Part shown: positions 1 through 12,941 of the stretch, piece by piece
Layout: each line of letters begins with the position of its first letter
How positions within the stretch are numbered: the first letter of the stretch is position 1
Assembly: GCA_029532415.1 (NCBI GenBank)
Contig: JAQOTA010000018.1
Coordinates: 62,001-126,000, forward strand
Source: Marasmius tenuissimus
Lineage: Eukaryota > Basidiomycota > Agaricomycetes > Agaricales > Marasmiaceae
Direction of reading: 5' to 3'
Length of the DNA stretch: 64,000 nucleotides
The notes under the pieces: generated by a model
Databases searched by the model: none
What the model was told of the DNA's origin: nothing
What the model saw: the letters and a program-made list of their open reading frames with translations, nothing else
Position numbers and translations under genes: made by a program

Positions 1-1
1 A

Positions 2-3000
2 CGCTCGTTCGAAGCTATAGCACACGATCTGCAAAAATTCAGCGGCCTACTTCCTTGGGTACACAATGTACGACCTATCTTTTCCTGTTGGACATACTTA
101 GAGTTCAGACCCCTCCCCTTTCAGCCTTAGATGGAAAAGTGGTTAAGGAGCAGGGAAGAATGGAGTATGGGAACGCTCGAGAGAACAACGACTACAGGGC
201 GGTCGTGGATGTTTTAGAATCTGTTGTCAGAATCCTTGATCGTGTTGGGGATGTGATACCATGCACTCCTTTGAAGATTGTCACCGCTGGGCTCTTAGAG
301 CTCTTCGGCCTATATCAGGTGCGGGTCATAATCATAGACTTTTTCTGTCTAACCCGGACGTCTACTAGAAACGCGCCGACAACGTGGAGAAGTTCGCGGA
401 GTTCCTTCGCAGCATGAAGGACCTGGAAGTCCTTCTTCAAGATTTCTTGCGACCGGACGTGAAAAAGCACCCTGATCTGAGAAATCGCTTTGAAAAACTC
501 GTAGTGTGAGCACATCTGCCTCAATGTTATGCACCGAATCATACGCATTCGCATTACAGTGATTTTGAAGGGTACCAAGCCGAGATAAAGATCCGCATGG
601 AACAACAACGTTCTCTGGTTGCTCGAGCCAAACGGTTTCTCCTGGTACGACAGGATGCCAGGTTTCTCTCAGATCTGGCGGGGAAGATCACCGGTTCTGT
701 ACAAAATCTTATGGTACGTCAGACCGATCATCCGCATGATAGGCTGTTACTGAGACCTTTCGACAGTTCGGGCTTGCTGCCCGTACACATGGCCAAGTTA
801 ATGTAAAAATAAACAGAATCTTTCGCCGCTTTTTCTGACGTTCTCCGCACAGCAAATCGACGAGAATGTGAACGTGAGTACGCTCGACTCTCCACGCAAT
901 CGAAATTTTACGAAGTTCCTTTCTGCTTCCAGACCTTACTCGACCTTCGTGAGCTATACCGATCTTTTTTTCAAGACGACGAACTCACATTAACCCCTTT
1001 CAGATCTACTAGAACGGCTCCGCCCTATTGAAGAGGCTGCTTACAACGGGCGAGATAGGCCTCAATGCCAATTCGGCACAAGAAGGCTGGTCCTCCAAGA
1101 GCTTCTTGAATGGGCACGGTCTAGAGATTCTGAACAGGTTTGTTGGCTTTCAGGGCCACCTGGTTCAGGGAAGTCTGCCATCGCTTGTTCGTTCTCGCAG
1201 GATCTCGACCAGGCTTCCGAAACAACCATTCTCTTGTGCAGTTTCTTCTTTTCTGAGGGGGACAACATCCTGCGTTTGGTCCCGACCTTAGCCAACCAAC
1301 TCGCTGTCCGCCATCCACCCTTTCGTCCCTTGTTGAAGAGGGGCATCGAGACACATGAAGGTATAGGCAGCGGGAAGTTCGCTGACCAGCTGGATCATCT
1401 GCTGTTTGCCCGCCTAGGGACCCTATTTGTCCGTAACTCCCTGCCAGTTGTCCTGGTCATTGACGGACTCGAGCAATGCCCTAACAAGGATGAATTCGAC
1501 CGAGCCAATGTCTTTATCACAGAACTAGTGGCTCGTCTACCCAAAGCCCCGTATGTGAAGGCTCTCTTCACTTGCCAGCCCACCACTCGGCTGGAGCTTC
1601 CCGCTCTCGGGAGAACTCTAGCTATAGGACCTGGAAAATTTGAGGTTGACGATGACATCCGTCGCTACTTCATCTCACGGTTGAAGGGATTCAACACTAC
1701 ACATGATCAACCTAAACGGCAGATAAACATCTCCAAGGCTGTTCAGAGGGCGAATGGTTCCTTTTTCTGCGCATCCTATATGTTCGAGCTACTCAGAAGC
1801 AACTACGAGGAGTTTTACGCTCTCCTCAACACTGCAGGAGATCTCGTCGGGTTGGAAGCTGTCGAGGCGAGTTACGAGCGACTTCTCCTCGAAGCGCTCC
1901 GTGCAGAAGGCCAGACCAATCAGTTTCACATGTACTCGTTCCTGTTGACCATTGCTTGCCTAGAGTTAGCCCCGCCGTTGTCGTTCCGCGATGCCAGCGG
2001 CCTTTTTGAGGGGGAGGTTGGCATTGGACAACTACGGATTTTCTTCCAACGGCTGTCAAGCGTCGGCATTCATATGTCAGGTGACGACGCTGATGGAGTT
2101 GTCCTCTTCACCGACCATGTCTTCAAAGACTTCCTTCTTGCGCGTGCCCAAGCACCGCCGGATCCGATCGTTTCTACGCCGCTTCATCACTACCGGATGG
2201 GACTCGATCTCTTTCGTTACATGTGCGAACGACTTAGAAGAAATGTCGTTCGCATTCCTCCAATGCAGCCTTCGAAAAACGTCGATTACTCGCATACCAT
2301 AGATCCCAAGCTCCAGTATGCTTGCCGGAACTGGGCCTACCACCTAGAGAGCGGGCTGACGGAAATCGACACAGCCGAGGGTGTTGTCTCAGAAGTTTTG
2401 GATGCGCTCTCCTCGTTTGTTCATGAGCGCTTGCTGTATTGGATCGAAGTCCTAGCTCTACTCAGATCCATCCCAGTCGCTGTACAATCACTGAAGCGGG
2501 CGAAAAACTGGATGACCAGCGTGAAAGTGAGTCACCATGTCTAATCCTCGTTATTTGTGTTCATAAAAATGTCGCCAGGTCATACCAAGTCGATACCGGG
2601 ACGACCTCGTCCCACTATTCGAGGCCACTTTATCTGCTATCCAAACATGCCGAGCCGTAATCGAGGAGTACCCATGCCAGGTGTACGAATCCCTTCTCTT
2701 CCCTCCGACCGCGTCTACACTCGCTACCACATATGACCACGTCCAACCATTCGTGGCTGAAGTCGAAGAACGCCTGATGAGCCAAGAGATAGTCACAGAC
2801 TCGGATGTTGTCATTTGCTCCCTCTCCCCTGATAACAACCACCTTGCGACAGGGCACTCTGACGGTATGGTCAGGGTATGGGCGATTGCCAGTGGCCGGT
2901 TGTTGAGCGAAGCGAGGACACCGGAAAGTGAGGATGATCGAGGATGTACTGTGCACGACGCTGCGTTCATAGATCGGCGAAGGGTCATGACTATCATCCT

Positions 3001-4588
3001 CAACAGTCAGAGTTTTTACCTGGAGGTCGCTGCATGGGATATCACCCAGAATCCGGCGCGTAAAGAGGTGTCGTTGGAGAAGGAGTCTGGAGCGACAGCA
3101 ACCCAGGCGCCAAAGCTGACATTGTCTGCGACTGAGCAATCTATCGCGGTGCTCGTGAACGGGACTGTCACGATCTGGGACGTAGAGACTTTGAAAACCA
3201 CGCACAGGTTCCAACTACGTATCGATAAACTTTTAGCTCTTTCTTCAACGCATTTGGTATCCGAACGCGAAGTGTGGACAGCCGACAACATGGAAGCGAT
3301 TCACCGGTTCTCTCACGATCTCGCCAGCGCGGCCTACAACAGGAGCGAAACGATCCTCGTAGTCAAAGCCCACAACGAACGAATCTCAGTTCACGACGCA
3401 GTCACCCTTACCATTTTGCGAGCCTTTGGCCTCACACACTGCGACCCAAAGCTTCTTGAACCTTCTTCTATCAGGTTTTCTTCCGACAATCACCACTTTT
3501 CCGTGTTCGGCCCCTCTTTTGTAGCTGTGGGCAAAGGCCAACAACCGTACGAGAAAGTCTTTTTCATCCCGAAACCCAACAGGGCCCGTGTGTTCGATGT
3601 TCACTTCTCCGATGACAACTTGGCATTCACCGTGGCATCTGCTCCGAACGAGTGTGGCCGCATTGTTATTCACGGATACGCACTTGGTCCTTCAAAACCT
3701 TGCTCCCTTGCCACCGCGGCGACTTTTGCTTCTAATGGGAACGTTGTTGCGATAGGATACAAGAATGGGACCATTGCGGTGTACGAGAATCCCGGGCATG
3801 GTCACCTTCTTGGACGATACAAGCATTCTTGGCTGGGCGAGAGGAACAAGGTTGTTCACCTCTGTTTCAGTCCCGACGGGAGACACCTCGCCAGCACAGC
3901 CTCCAGTGGTACGACAACAGTAAGGCGTGCAATATCTTCAGCTTTGGAACCCCTGCTCAAGCTGGAGTCGTCCCCAAGAAAGACATATCTGCCTCTCTTC
4001 GCATTCTCTGGCGACTCGAGACGTGGGGCTGGGATATTCAGGTTACCGTTCATGCTCGACAATGATCTGTACGTGGAGGTGGTTGCGCTCGGTGCCAAAT
4101 CCACCATAATCAATCTCCGAATTCGCTCCAATGCGTTGAAGACTGGAATACCTGAGAGCACCGACCCTCCCCTGTCAATGGCTCTCTCGGGAGACGGCTT
4201 GGTCTGCGCCATTTCGTTCACAAATTCCATACTGCTGTGTCGCAACCAGCATCCTTATCTCTCGAGGGATCGTAAGAGAACAGTCGAGGTACCTTTAGAG
4301 GACGTCGTTACGGTCAGGGTTCCTGGCGCTGGCTCGCTTTCGTTTACGCCTGACGACCGCTTCATTACTTCGACTGTGGGTGTTTTAGATGCGAACACGT
4401 TACAACTCCACAACACCAGTATTCCTCATGACCGTTGTCATTTCAAGGAAGGATGGATTATGGACGTTGCGGGTAATAAACGATCGTGGATACCAGTCGG
4501 AAAGGATCTCGTGTTCTATGCATCGCACAGGACGCAGATCTTGTTGGTAACAGGTGGGAAACTAGTGCATATTCGTGTCCGTTTGTAG
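2..4588 (+). CDS. NACHT-WD40 STAND (NLR-like) protein, 5' partial
   Basis: NLR-type signalling ATPase whose start lies upstream of the window. Exons can be followed from base 2 (reading about 2-58, 109-318, 369 onward), giving a helical N-terminal region with the stretch ADNVEKFAEFLRSMKDLEV. The nucleotide-binding domain follows, with Walker A GPPGSGKS at about 1154-1177, Walker B VVLVIDGLEQC at about 1447-1480 and a sensor-like VKALFTCQP. An intron at about 2527-2577 leads into a long exon (to 4588) with degenerate WD40 repeats, for example SLSPDNNHLATGHSDG and CFSPDGRHLASTAS. Basidiomycete genomes carry many such genes, linked to non-self recognition and cell death in the few studied cases. 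Exon boundaries between 590 and 1010 are not resolved. The N-terminal domain is not one I recognise. Roughly 1,300 residues lie in the window. Confidence 0.88.
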
Positions 4589-4705
4589 ATAGAGTAAAGG
4601 CCCTGAATGAATTGGAGACTCGCAGAGAGTTGATTTCCATCCGCGCTCAAAAGCCAGGGTCATGGCTGGTGAATGGGTTGAAAAATGTGGTTGCAAGAAA
4701 GTAGT

Positions 4706-4788
4706 GGACACACTGGGAATTGAACCCAGCACCCCCCGCACAAGCCAGAATGCTAAGCGGATGTGATAACCAACTACACCATGTGCCC
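4706..4788 (-). tRNA. tRNA-Ala (AGC) with short intron
   Basis: The reverse strand folds as a cloverleaf: acceptor GGGCACA/TGTGTCC with the G3.U70 wobble that is the alanine identity element, T arm CTGGG-TTCAATT-CCCAG, anticodon stem TCCGC/GCGGG and loop TTAGCAT holding anticodon AGC. The 83 nt are explained by an intron of about 10 nt directly after position 37, the usual eukaryotic place. CCA is not encoded. It sits between the 3' end of the NACHT gene and the 5' end of CDH1. Confidence 0.9.
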
Positions 4789-4946
4789 TTGATAACGTCA
4801 CAATGGGCAGATATCACAATCAACGATCATCGTCCCTGTAGGCCTCCACCCGAGGCACCCTGGGCTGTTCCCAACTCTACCACATACCACCACCATCGTT
4901 CACTACACGCAGCATGCTATATCATCCCACACCATTTTCATAGTCA

Positions 4947-6852
4947 ATGTCATCGCTCAAGAATTCATCCTTTGGAAAACGTCTACGCGCTTCTCATGAG
5001 CAAGGCAATGAGAACTCCCCCCGACGAAAACGACGGCGTATCGACCTAAGCTCGACAAGTCCACCTCCATCGCCTTCGAAAAAGTCCTCGTCGTCGTCTA
5101 CGAGCAGGCCTCTCTCGACAGCCGCTTCAGATATTACCAACACTCCCGTTCGTCGACATAAAATTCGATATAGCGGCGGACACAGTGGCGAACTCGGCGA
5201 CCGGTTCGTTCCAGGACGAGATACGAGCAGCATCCGGGCATCATACAGTCTGAAGGGGGAAATTGGGTCACCTATCGCTCTAAAGACGGCGACTACTCAA
5301 CGGTTTCCACCTGACCCAGTTAGAGGTGCGTCTGAAAAGCCATATTTGAGAACGTCGACGCGTTACTGAGGGTGCTTTCGTCAGACCAAGCAAATGATCT
5401 CTACAAATCCATTCTCCGCTCAGAACTCTCCACTTGCTCTCCTTCACGTCTTCCAGCAACGCCCTCACCTACACCAAAGCGGATATTTGGTTACAAGCCA
5501 TCAGTGCCACTTGCACTCGAGCCTAACATCTCGCCAGAGCGTCTCAACAACCCGTTTGACATGTCTTACCAAACGAGCCCGGTCCAGAACGAGACACGTT
5601 CCCTCATGAGCCAACCGAGGCCTCAAATACGTAAGGTCGATAGGGCACCTTACAGATGCTTAGATGCGCCAGATTTGTCGGATGATTTTTACACGAACCT
5701 GGTTGACTGGTCTTCCTCTGGTATCTTGGGTGTCGGTCTCGGAGGAACGGTTTTTCTTTGGAGAGCAGACAACCTTTCGGTTTCCCAACTTTGCTCGGTC
5801 AGTTCACCCAAGGACGAGTACAGCTCGGTTGCATGGATGAAAACGGTGAGGCTATCCGATCTTGATCGCTCGTCTCCTGTTACTCAATCACCTGTGTTAT
5901 GCTGTCATTCGCAGGAAAATACCGTTGCCGTTGGCACGTACGACGGACACCTCGCCATCTATGATGCCGTTGCGCAGAAACTACTCCGCACCTACCAAGA
6001 TGCACACGACGGGAAGCGTATCGGATGCCTATCATGGACCTCAAGCGTCATTTCTTCTGGCTCACGCGATCATACTGTCCAGCACCGTGATATACGCGAC
6101 CCCTCCTTCTCTCCGTTCAAGACTTCGACAGGTCACAAGCAAGAAGTCTGCGGGGTAAAATGGAGCGGTGACGGTGGACCCAGCCACTCGTTGTTGGCAA
6201 GCGGCGGGAATGACAACAAAGTCTGCGTGTGGGATCTACGAGGGTCTACACGGGCACAGACGCTTGGGGTACCGAGCGTGACTGAAACGTCATTTGTTCC
6301 TCCACCGGTTGGCCCACTGCAGAGGATATCCGGGGATATGCCGTTGTACAAGTTCCACCAGCATAAGGCAGCCGTCAAAGGCCTTGCGTGGGATCCCCAT
6401 ATCTCTGGTGTTCTGGCATCTGGTGGTGGGCAGAGGGACCGATGTATCCGTTTTTGGAATACGGCAAATGGGACAATGCTTAACGAAATAGACACCGGGA
6501 GTCAGGTACGCTTTCCGCTACCCCGTCTTTCAATAAATTGATGGGACGTTTTGAATAGGTCTGCAACTTGCTTTGGTCTGTTAACTCGCACGAACTCGTC
6601 TCGACCCACGGCTATTCCACAACAACCGTTCCCAATCAAATCTGTGTATGGAAGTACCCCACTATGACTATGGTGTCATCACTTGTCGGCCACACTCAAT
6701 GTGTTCAGTACGTCGCGTTGAACCCAAACGGTGACACTATTGTTACTGGAGGCGGTGACCAGACGCTTCGATTCTGGAGCGTGTTTCCTGGGCGTACGCA
6801 ACCCTCCAAGAACGAGGATAGCGTTCTCAATCATGACAAGCTCATCAGATGA
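4947..6852 (+). CDS. CDH1: APC/C activator Cdh1/Fizzy-related (WD40)
   Basis: Co-activator and substrate receptor of the anaphase-promoting complex, acting in late mitosis and G1. Exons 4947-5325, 5385-5845, 5915-6505 and 6559-6852 give 574 residues. The N-terminus holds a basic patch (SPRRKRRRID) and the C-box as DRFVPGR, followed by ILRSEL. The propeller closely follows Cdh1 rather than Cdc20: LDAPDLSDDFYTNLVDWSS, VGLGGTVFLWRA, GHKQEVCGVKWS, LASGGNDNKVCVWD, CIRFWNTANG and STHGYS. The protein ends in Ile-Arg, the IR tail that docks on APC3. The first intron (5326-5384) is needed to join the C-box frame to the ILRSEL frame; the 59-nt GT-AG choice restores phase exactly. This is the fission-yeast ste9/srw1 type. 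Confidence 0.93.
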
Positions 6853-8572
6853 TCTTGTCCCCCGAACTATCGTCCATGTTCTTTGTTTTCTTTCTAGTTG
6901 CTCCCCCTCACGAGCTCTCTTGCATCACATTCAAATACCACTGTGCGCACACTCTCCCTTATCATTTGTTCTCATACTTCACCTTTGCAACGCATGTTGT
7001 CTTTTGTAATTGCTCTCTCATTCGTATGCTCGAAACATCCACATCTTTGATTCTCTTCATCCTCATAGCCTCTCCTCGGTACACATTGTAACGCTACACA
7101 TCTGCTAATTATTACATGAACAAAGCCAGCTACATAGTATACACTCATTTTACATGGAATTTCGTTTTCGTTAGAAATATCAGCCCCATTCTGATCAATC
7201 GCCGTGCCCTAGACGTAGTCCGTCTAAATATATAGTCGACGAGCGACAACGATATCACCCGAGCCGGTGGTGTACTAAGGGAAATGTTGTTTACCGTATA
7301 CATATATTTCGGTTCTTCAACTCGAAGAGAAAGACAAAATTTGAGACTTGTCGAATCGTCCATTTCTGAAAAGACTTTTGGTCTTTGAGGGGGTGTCGAC
7401 GTGTCGACGTGATTCCACCTAAGATGAGGATCCCCAGCTCAAATGGAATCCTCCCGCTCGGTCGTATTCACAAGACCGTGAGTAGCAAAAATGACGGACC
7501 CAGTGAGATGTCCATAAACTCTGTGTCACCGCAAGGCCTAGGCCCACAATCCTCCAAAGCCAGGTAATCCTTCACCGCCGCGTATTGTCCGTTCCTCCAA
7601 TACATCCCTACCTAGGCGTCCAGTTGTAGCTTAGGAAATCCGAAATTTCGACAAGACACAGTCCAGCTACACACATGGAATTTCAAACGAGAAACATGAA
7701 TGAAACAGAGCATACAGAAGGCGCACTTGACCTTGAATCTGATGACTTTGTAGTCCTCGAATTTCGCATATAGTTTGGATGGGTTTGGATCGAGTTTGAG
7801 ACGGTTGTAGAAAGACCACCAGGTTTCGTCTTCTCATCTCTCCGTCCCTCCTAAGCCACAGTGTATGTTGTTGGTATTGGATGCGATAGAACTGCAAATG
7901 CTGAGAAATGCTGGTAGCGTGCTGGCAGTGGAATGATCGTGCTGGGGGTTGTGTAAACCGCTGAGCTAATAATGCGTTCGCGTTTCTTCCTCCCACAATC
8001 ACTGCGATGCCATCGTGAATCTTCCATCATCCTTGGTTGTTCCTGTCGTGCTTCACTAGTGGCAAGCTAACTTCATCCCTGGCACCTTCCATGATCGTTT
8101 CCGAAGTATCACCGCCGTACACAACAGTTGTGTAAGTGACTCCAAAGCACGCCTAAGGTTGACAGAGTTCGGAGTTGGGGTTCACATACATGGCGAAAAT
8201 CTGGCATGATACATGGTTCCTAACTCTGAGTTAATAGGTGGCAGCAATCAGAAGACATGGATGCATGGCCACCCGCACGCCACCCGGGGAAGAGCCCGAC
8301 ACCCATTCTTGGAAAGCACCAAGGTTGAACTCAATCGAGACCCGATAATCTCCCTTACGGCCTCGTTCACATCTGAAATGACAGTAATTCACGCTGGAGA
8401 ATGAAAGGGGTCTTGTCATTGAGGGTTGGGTCAAAGCATCGATATTACATATCTGTGTCCTGCATGTGTCTTTCTAAATCCGCACCAGGTTAGCCAATCA
8501 GTTATATACGGTCTTTTGCGAGTCAAAGCGTTGCTCACATCGATTTTCTCAGTCCCACTGTAGAATCTCACG
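6853..8572. other. Intergenic, no gene seen
   Basis: Downstream of CDH1 there is T-rich 3' sequence to about 7100, then about 1.4 kb with only short uncorrelated reading frames on both strands. I see no RNA gene or repeat. The last 100 bases should include the promoter of the MDP-1/5'-nucleotidase gene. Confidence 0.5.
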
Positions 8573-11500
8573 ATGTTCCCAAAGCTCGTTGCTCTCGATA
8601 CAGAGTGGGATTCTCTGATTTTCCTCTACGGTTATCGGTTCTGATATTCAAGGTTTGCAGTGGTACGATCTTCACTGGTCAGCTTGACCAAGATGTTTGG
8701 GGAAAGGGTCCGAAAGCTGCAGATAAGCTTGCGGATAACATTCACAAGGTTGATGAGCTCACCCTTGAGGACAGAAGGTGAGTATACGCAGCGACCTTTA
8801 CTCCGGATAATACGGCTAATACCTCGTTTTGCTAGTGCTCGCGACAACAAGGTCAACATGAACCCCGACATTCCTAGGATCGTGACCGATATTCTCAGCA
8901 ACGGTGCCTCTCTTGCGATCGTGTCGCGAAATACTAGCAAGGCTCTGTGCGTACATCTCTAACGCGACATGAGGTGCCGGGATCTGAACGACATGGTGAA
9001 CAGATGTGACCGAGCTTTGGACTATTTCCAGGCCAAAGATCCCAAGTCTGGGGAAACGAAACCGATCATCAAACTTGTGCGCTACGACGAAGTCGTTGAC
9101 GGTGGGTGTAATTCTCTTGAGGTCAAGGAGATCGTTCACATATCCTCTGTATACAGAACCAAAATCCGAGCACTTCAAGCGAATCCATGGGTGGTCCAAG
9201 TACGACTACACCGATATGGTCAGCATATTTCTTTAGCTCCCGGGAATGTGATGCGACGTAGTTTACAGGTTCTCTTCGACGACGAGGCTCCAAAAGACGT
9301 CAGCGATCTCAGTATGTGTCCTTCGTCTCATAGTGTCGCCTTATTGCTCAACTTCTTGCAGGAGTCGTCGTGAACGACTGTCCTGCCGAAACCGGTTTGA
9401 CTTGGGAAATCTATTCGAAAGGGATTGCGCACTGGGTTGAAAAACAGAAAAAGCGTTCAGCTCCTGGAACAGCTACGACATTGAGTATCGCTCACTTCAA
9501 CGACGTGTATCAGGTTGGAGATCAAGAGATCAAGATAGATGGCAGGCAGGAGACGATCAACGTCACCAAGTTTGCGACTTCGTTGGCCGACATAACCGCC
9601 AAATGGAACAAGAGGGAGGATGGCAAAAAGGATGGCCTGATCGTCTTCTCCGGCGACTTGTTTTCACCCTCGAGAGAAAGCGCCGTCACTAAAGGCAAGC
9701 ACATGGTGAGTCGCAAATGCTTCGCCGTCGACTTGACGGCTGACCTTCCCTTTTACGACAGCCACCTATCATTAATGGTCTCGAAGTCGACGTTGCGTGT
9801 GTTGGTGAGTCTAGTTGTGATCTGTTGCAGACCACCGTTGACCTCGTTATGTAGGAAACCACGAATTCGACGTTGGTGCGTTATATCTCGAGTGATGTCG
9901 TCTGGCTTACTCATGTCCCAACAGCGGTAGTCGATCTTCAAAAGCTGATCAACAATACTGCATTTGTAGGCCATAACCCTCAATACGAACGATTTTGCGT
10001 GTTGAAGACCCCGTTTCTATAGCCTTGGCTTCTCAGCAACGTCGTCGACGAAAAAACCGGAAAGGTTCCTGAAACCATGCAAGAACTATACGTTTTAGAA
10101 AGAGCTGGCGTTCGCATCGGCTTCGTTGGTCTTGTGGAGAAGTACATCTCGTACTTTTTAGTCCCCGGGGACTCCTCGCTCACTGGTGTGCTAATAGGGA
10201 GTGGATCGCTACGGTAACTGGATGGCCTCCGAACTACAAGTGGAAGGATATGGCAGAGGTTGGGAAGGAATTGTCCGCCGTGCTTCGCAACCCCATCGGC
10301 GAACACAAATGTGACCTTGTGATCGCTGTGACCCATTCACGGTATGGATATGAACCTCTCCTGGTGACGCTTTTAACTGACTCTTGTACTTAAGTTTCTC
10401 AAGGGCAAGATATCCAAAACTTTCTTACAGGCCTGGGCTGAACCCTGATACATGATCCATAGGACATCAAACTTGCTAGAGCCCTTGGTGCTCTTTCCCC
10501 GAAGGGCCAGGAGAATACGGATATAAATTCTCTTCAGGGCGTTGATCTACTCTTGGGTGGACATGATCACATCTACTGGATCTCGAAAGGTGTCACTGAG
10601 TGGGATGGCTACGACATACAGTCATCTCAAGAAGGCGCCGAAGATGATGAGGGCGACACCCTGATCGTCAAAAGCGGCACCGATTTCCAAGACCTTAGTG
10701 AGGTAATTTTGGAACTGAAGGATAACCCGCCAGGAAGTGTCAGAAACAAGGTTATACAGAAGATCACAGGTGAGTCAGTGGCGAGAAACGGCGGCCGCTT
10801 GCTGATAGGACTCACGCCAATTGTAGGAAAGCGTCACATCACGAGAGACAGCACGCCCGTGAACAAAGCTATGAAAGCTATATACGATGAGCAGCTTGTA
10901 CACATCAATGCTACCATGGTTGAACCGATCCTCAATACAGAGGTTCAACTGGACGTTCGTTCGTCCTTCGTTCGCCTGCAAGAGGTATGTTGGTTCTTTT
11001 TACGCCAAGTCGAACTGACAGTCCTGCAGTCTCCCATTGGAAATTGGATCACCGATTGTATCAGGCCTGCGTACGATGAAGTGCTCCCCAAGGTGGGCAA
11101 GGGCTACGGAAAGACAGATTGCGTCATCGCTTGTTGCGGCGATTTCCGTAGTGACAGAATTTATGGACCGGGTGAGGGCTTGTCTGACTTGAAGGGATCG
11201 TGACACTGCTGAAGCTGGAACTCCAAGGGGTTTTCACAATGAAGGATTTGGTGGATGTCTTACCTTACCAAGATCATACCGTCGTCCTTGAGCTCGATGC
11301 GAACGCTCTGTGGGATACAATGGAATCTGGTCTTTCACAGTGGCCTGCTCATGAAGGGTACGTTATCTAGTTGGATCTCTCCAGACATTATTCTGACCTC
11401 ATCTTGCAGTCGTTTCCCTGCCATCTCTGGCATGAGAGTCACCTGGGACAGCAGGAAGCCCGGTAAAAGTCGTGTCCTCTCCATCTGGCTCACGGAACAT

Positions 11501-12455
11501 GACCCGAAGAAGCCCGGTGTGATCGTGGACAAGGAGGAGGTGAAACGTACCAGCACTCGGAAGTATCTTGTCATGGTTGGCGAATACATGGCCAAAGGCG
11601 GTGATGACTATAATATCCTTGTGGGCAAGAAGCAGGTTATCGACGGGGAGCATGGACTCCCTAAGAGCTTCCTGATCAACAAGTTCTTGAGTGGTGGGTT
11701 GGGGCTCTTAATCAGTACAAGCATTTACGGACTATTAATCCACAGGCGCTCAATTCATCAACAAGCAAATGATAGAGAAGCCCTCAGCTCGTGATGCCAT
11801 GTCGGACAAGACGTTGGAGATCATCGAGAGTTTCGAGGATCGATTACCAGAGCTTCCAAAGTTCAGCCTAGAGAATCTCCCGGACATGCCGTCCTGGAAG
11901 GCGCCTTCTACACGAAGTATACCTGAAACCCCGTCATTGACGACGCCCTCAGCTTCGTCATTCAAAGCATCATCGATACCAGAAAGCAAGCGCCCACCCA
12001 TGCCCAATCTACCCTCGTCCGACTCGTCCCGCAACAGCTTGTCCGATGTCTCGAGCGCGGTCCAGTCAACGCAGGATCTTGTTCAGGATTTCGTTCAGGA
12101 CACTGCTCAGTCCGCGCTGGACCTTGGAGTCTCTACCATAATATGGGTCGCAGCTGGAATGCTCCTCGCTGGTGCGCTCGCAGTGGCCGACAACGAGGAC
12201 ATGGGGTTGCTGGACCCCTACGAACGTGTTCGTACGCGTGCCACGGCCAGCCTGCTTCGTAATTCAGACTCAGCGAATATCAACCCGGGAATGAACCTTT
12301 TCGTTTCCAGAGCTGTCGACAGTGACGAGGATCACAAAGCGGCTGCAGATGCAGTGGACGCGAAGGTTGATGCTGCTGAAAAGGAGGCACAGAAGGCACT
12401 CCCGGTCATTCATCCAGTTGTTGATGGGAGGTTGAAGGACGTAGCTAAGGCGTAG
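8573..12455 (+). CDS. Gene A: MDP-1-like HAD phosphatase fused to 5'-nucleotidase, C-terminal membrane anchor
   Basis: Two-enzyme fusion of roughly 900 residues. The first ~195 residues form an MDP-1/acid-phosphatase-like HAD domain: nucleophile motif ALDTDGTIF (joined over the intron 8605-8660), motif II LAIVSRN, motif III HFKRI and acid motif VLFDDE, then LTWEIYSKGIAHW. In the same exon (about 9362-9705) it runs without a break into a calcineurin-like 5'-nucleotidase domain: IAHFNDVYQV, FSGDLFSPS, VACVGNHEFDVG, LLLGGHDHIYW and IGNWITDCIRPAYDEVLPK. The tail is Ser/Pro-rich with one hydrophobic segment, VSTIIWVAAGMLLAGALAVA (about 12130-12190), and an acidic, Ala-rich end. Both halves keep metal-binding and catalytic residues. 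Splicing around 10330-10465 is unresolved. The start is the ATG giving MFPKLVALD, matching paralogs B and C, each with a 32-nt first exon. Confidence 0.85.
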
Positions 12456-12941
12456 TGTGATGGGTGACAAGCCACAAGGAAATGTATCATCCACCCAGTA
12501 GCATCTTTTAAACACTTTTTCAGTTGACCTCACACTCAATTCCTGTCCGACGCACGATCGATGGCAATCGCTCTGTTAAACGCCCAGGATGACACTTAAG
12601 TCTGGTAAATTTGGAGTCAATGGGTGAAGCGACCCGGTCCAGATTGCCAAACAGAGATTAACTGACAGAATCGAGAGTACTCGTGAACATGAAAAGGACA
12701 TACATATGTACACACACTGTTGAAAATCTGCGTACAAAAGGTTGGGAGGAGATCCCTGATCTGATCATCCAATATTCTCGAAGTTCGACACAAAGTCGTT
12801 ACGCGTGTCCCGAGGAATGGTAATGTTTTAGTCATATTCCGCTCATAGTCTACATTCTTCGTAGCCTTCTACTGGCTGTTTGACATGCGGCAGATCAATT
12901 GATCATAGCGCACCGGGCCCAGACTTTAGCAGCGCAGTGGC
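12456..12941. other. Convergent 3' intergenic
   Basis: Space between the 3' ends of the MDP-1/5'-nucleotidase gene and the broken NmrA-like gene. I see no coding signal, RNA gene or repeat. Confidence 0.5.

Noticed and set aside
5326..5384. Apparent frameshift in CDH1 between the C-box and ILRSEL frames
   Set aside because: A 59-nt GTGCGT...GTCAG intron joins the two frames exactly, so the gene is intact.
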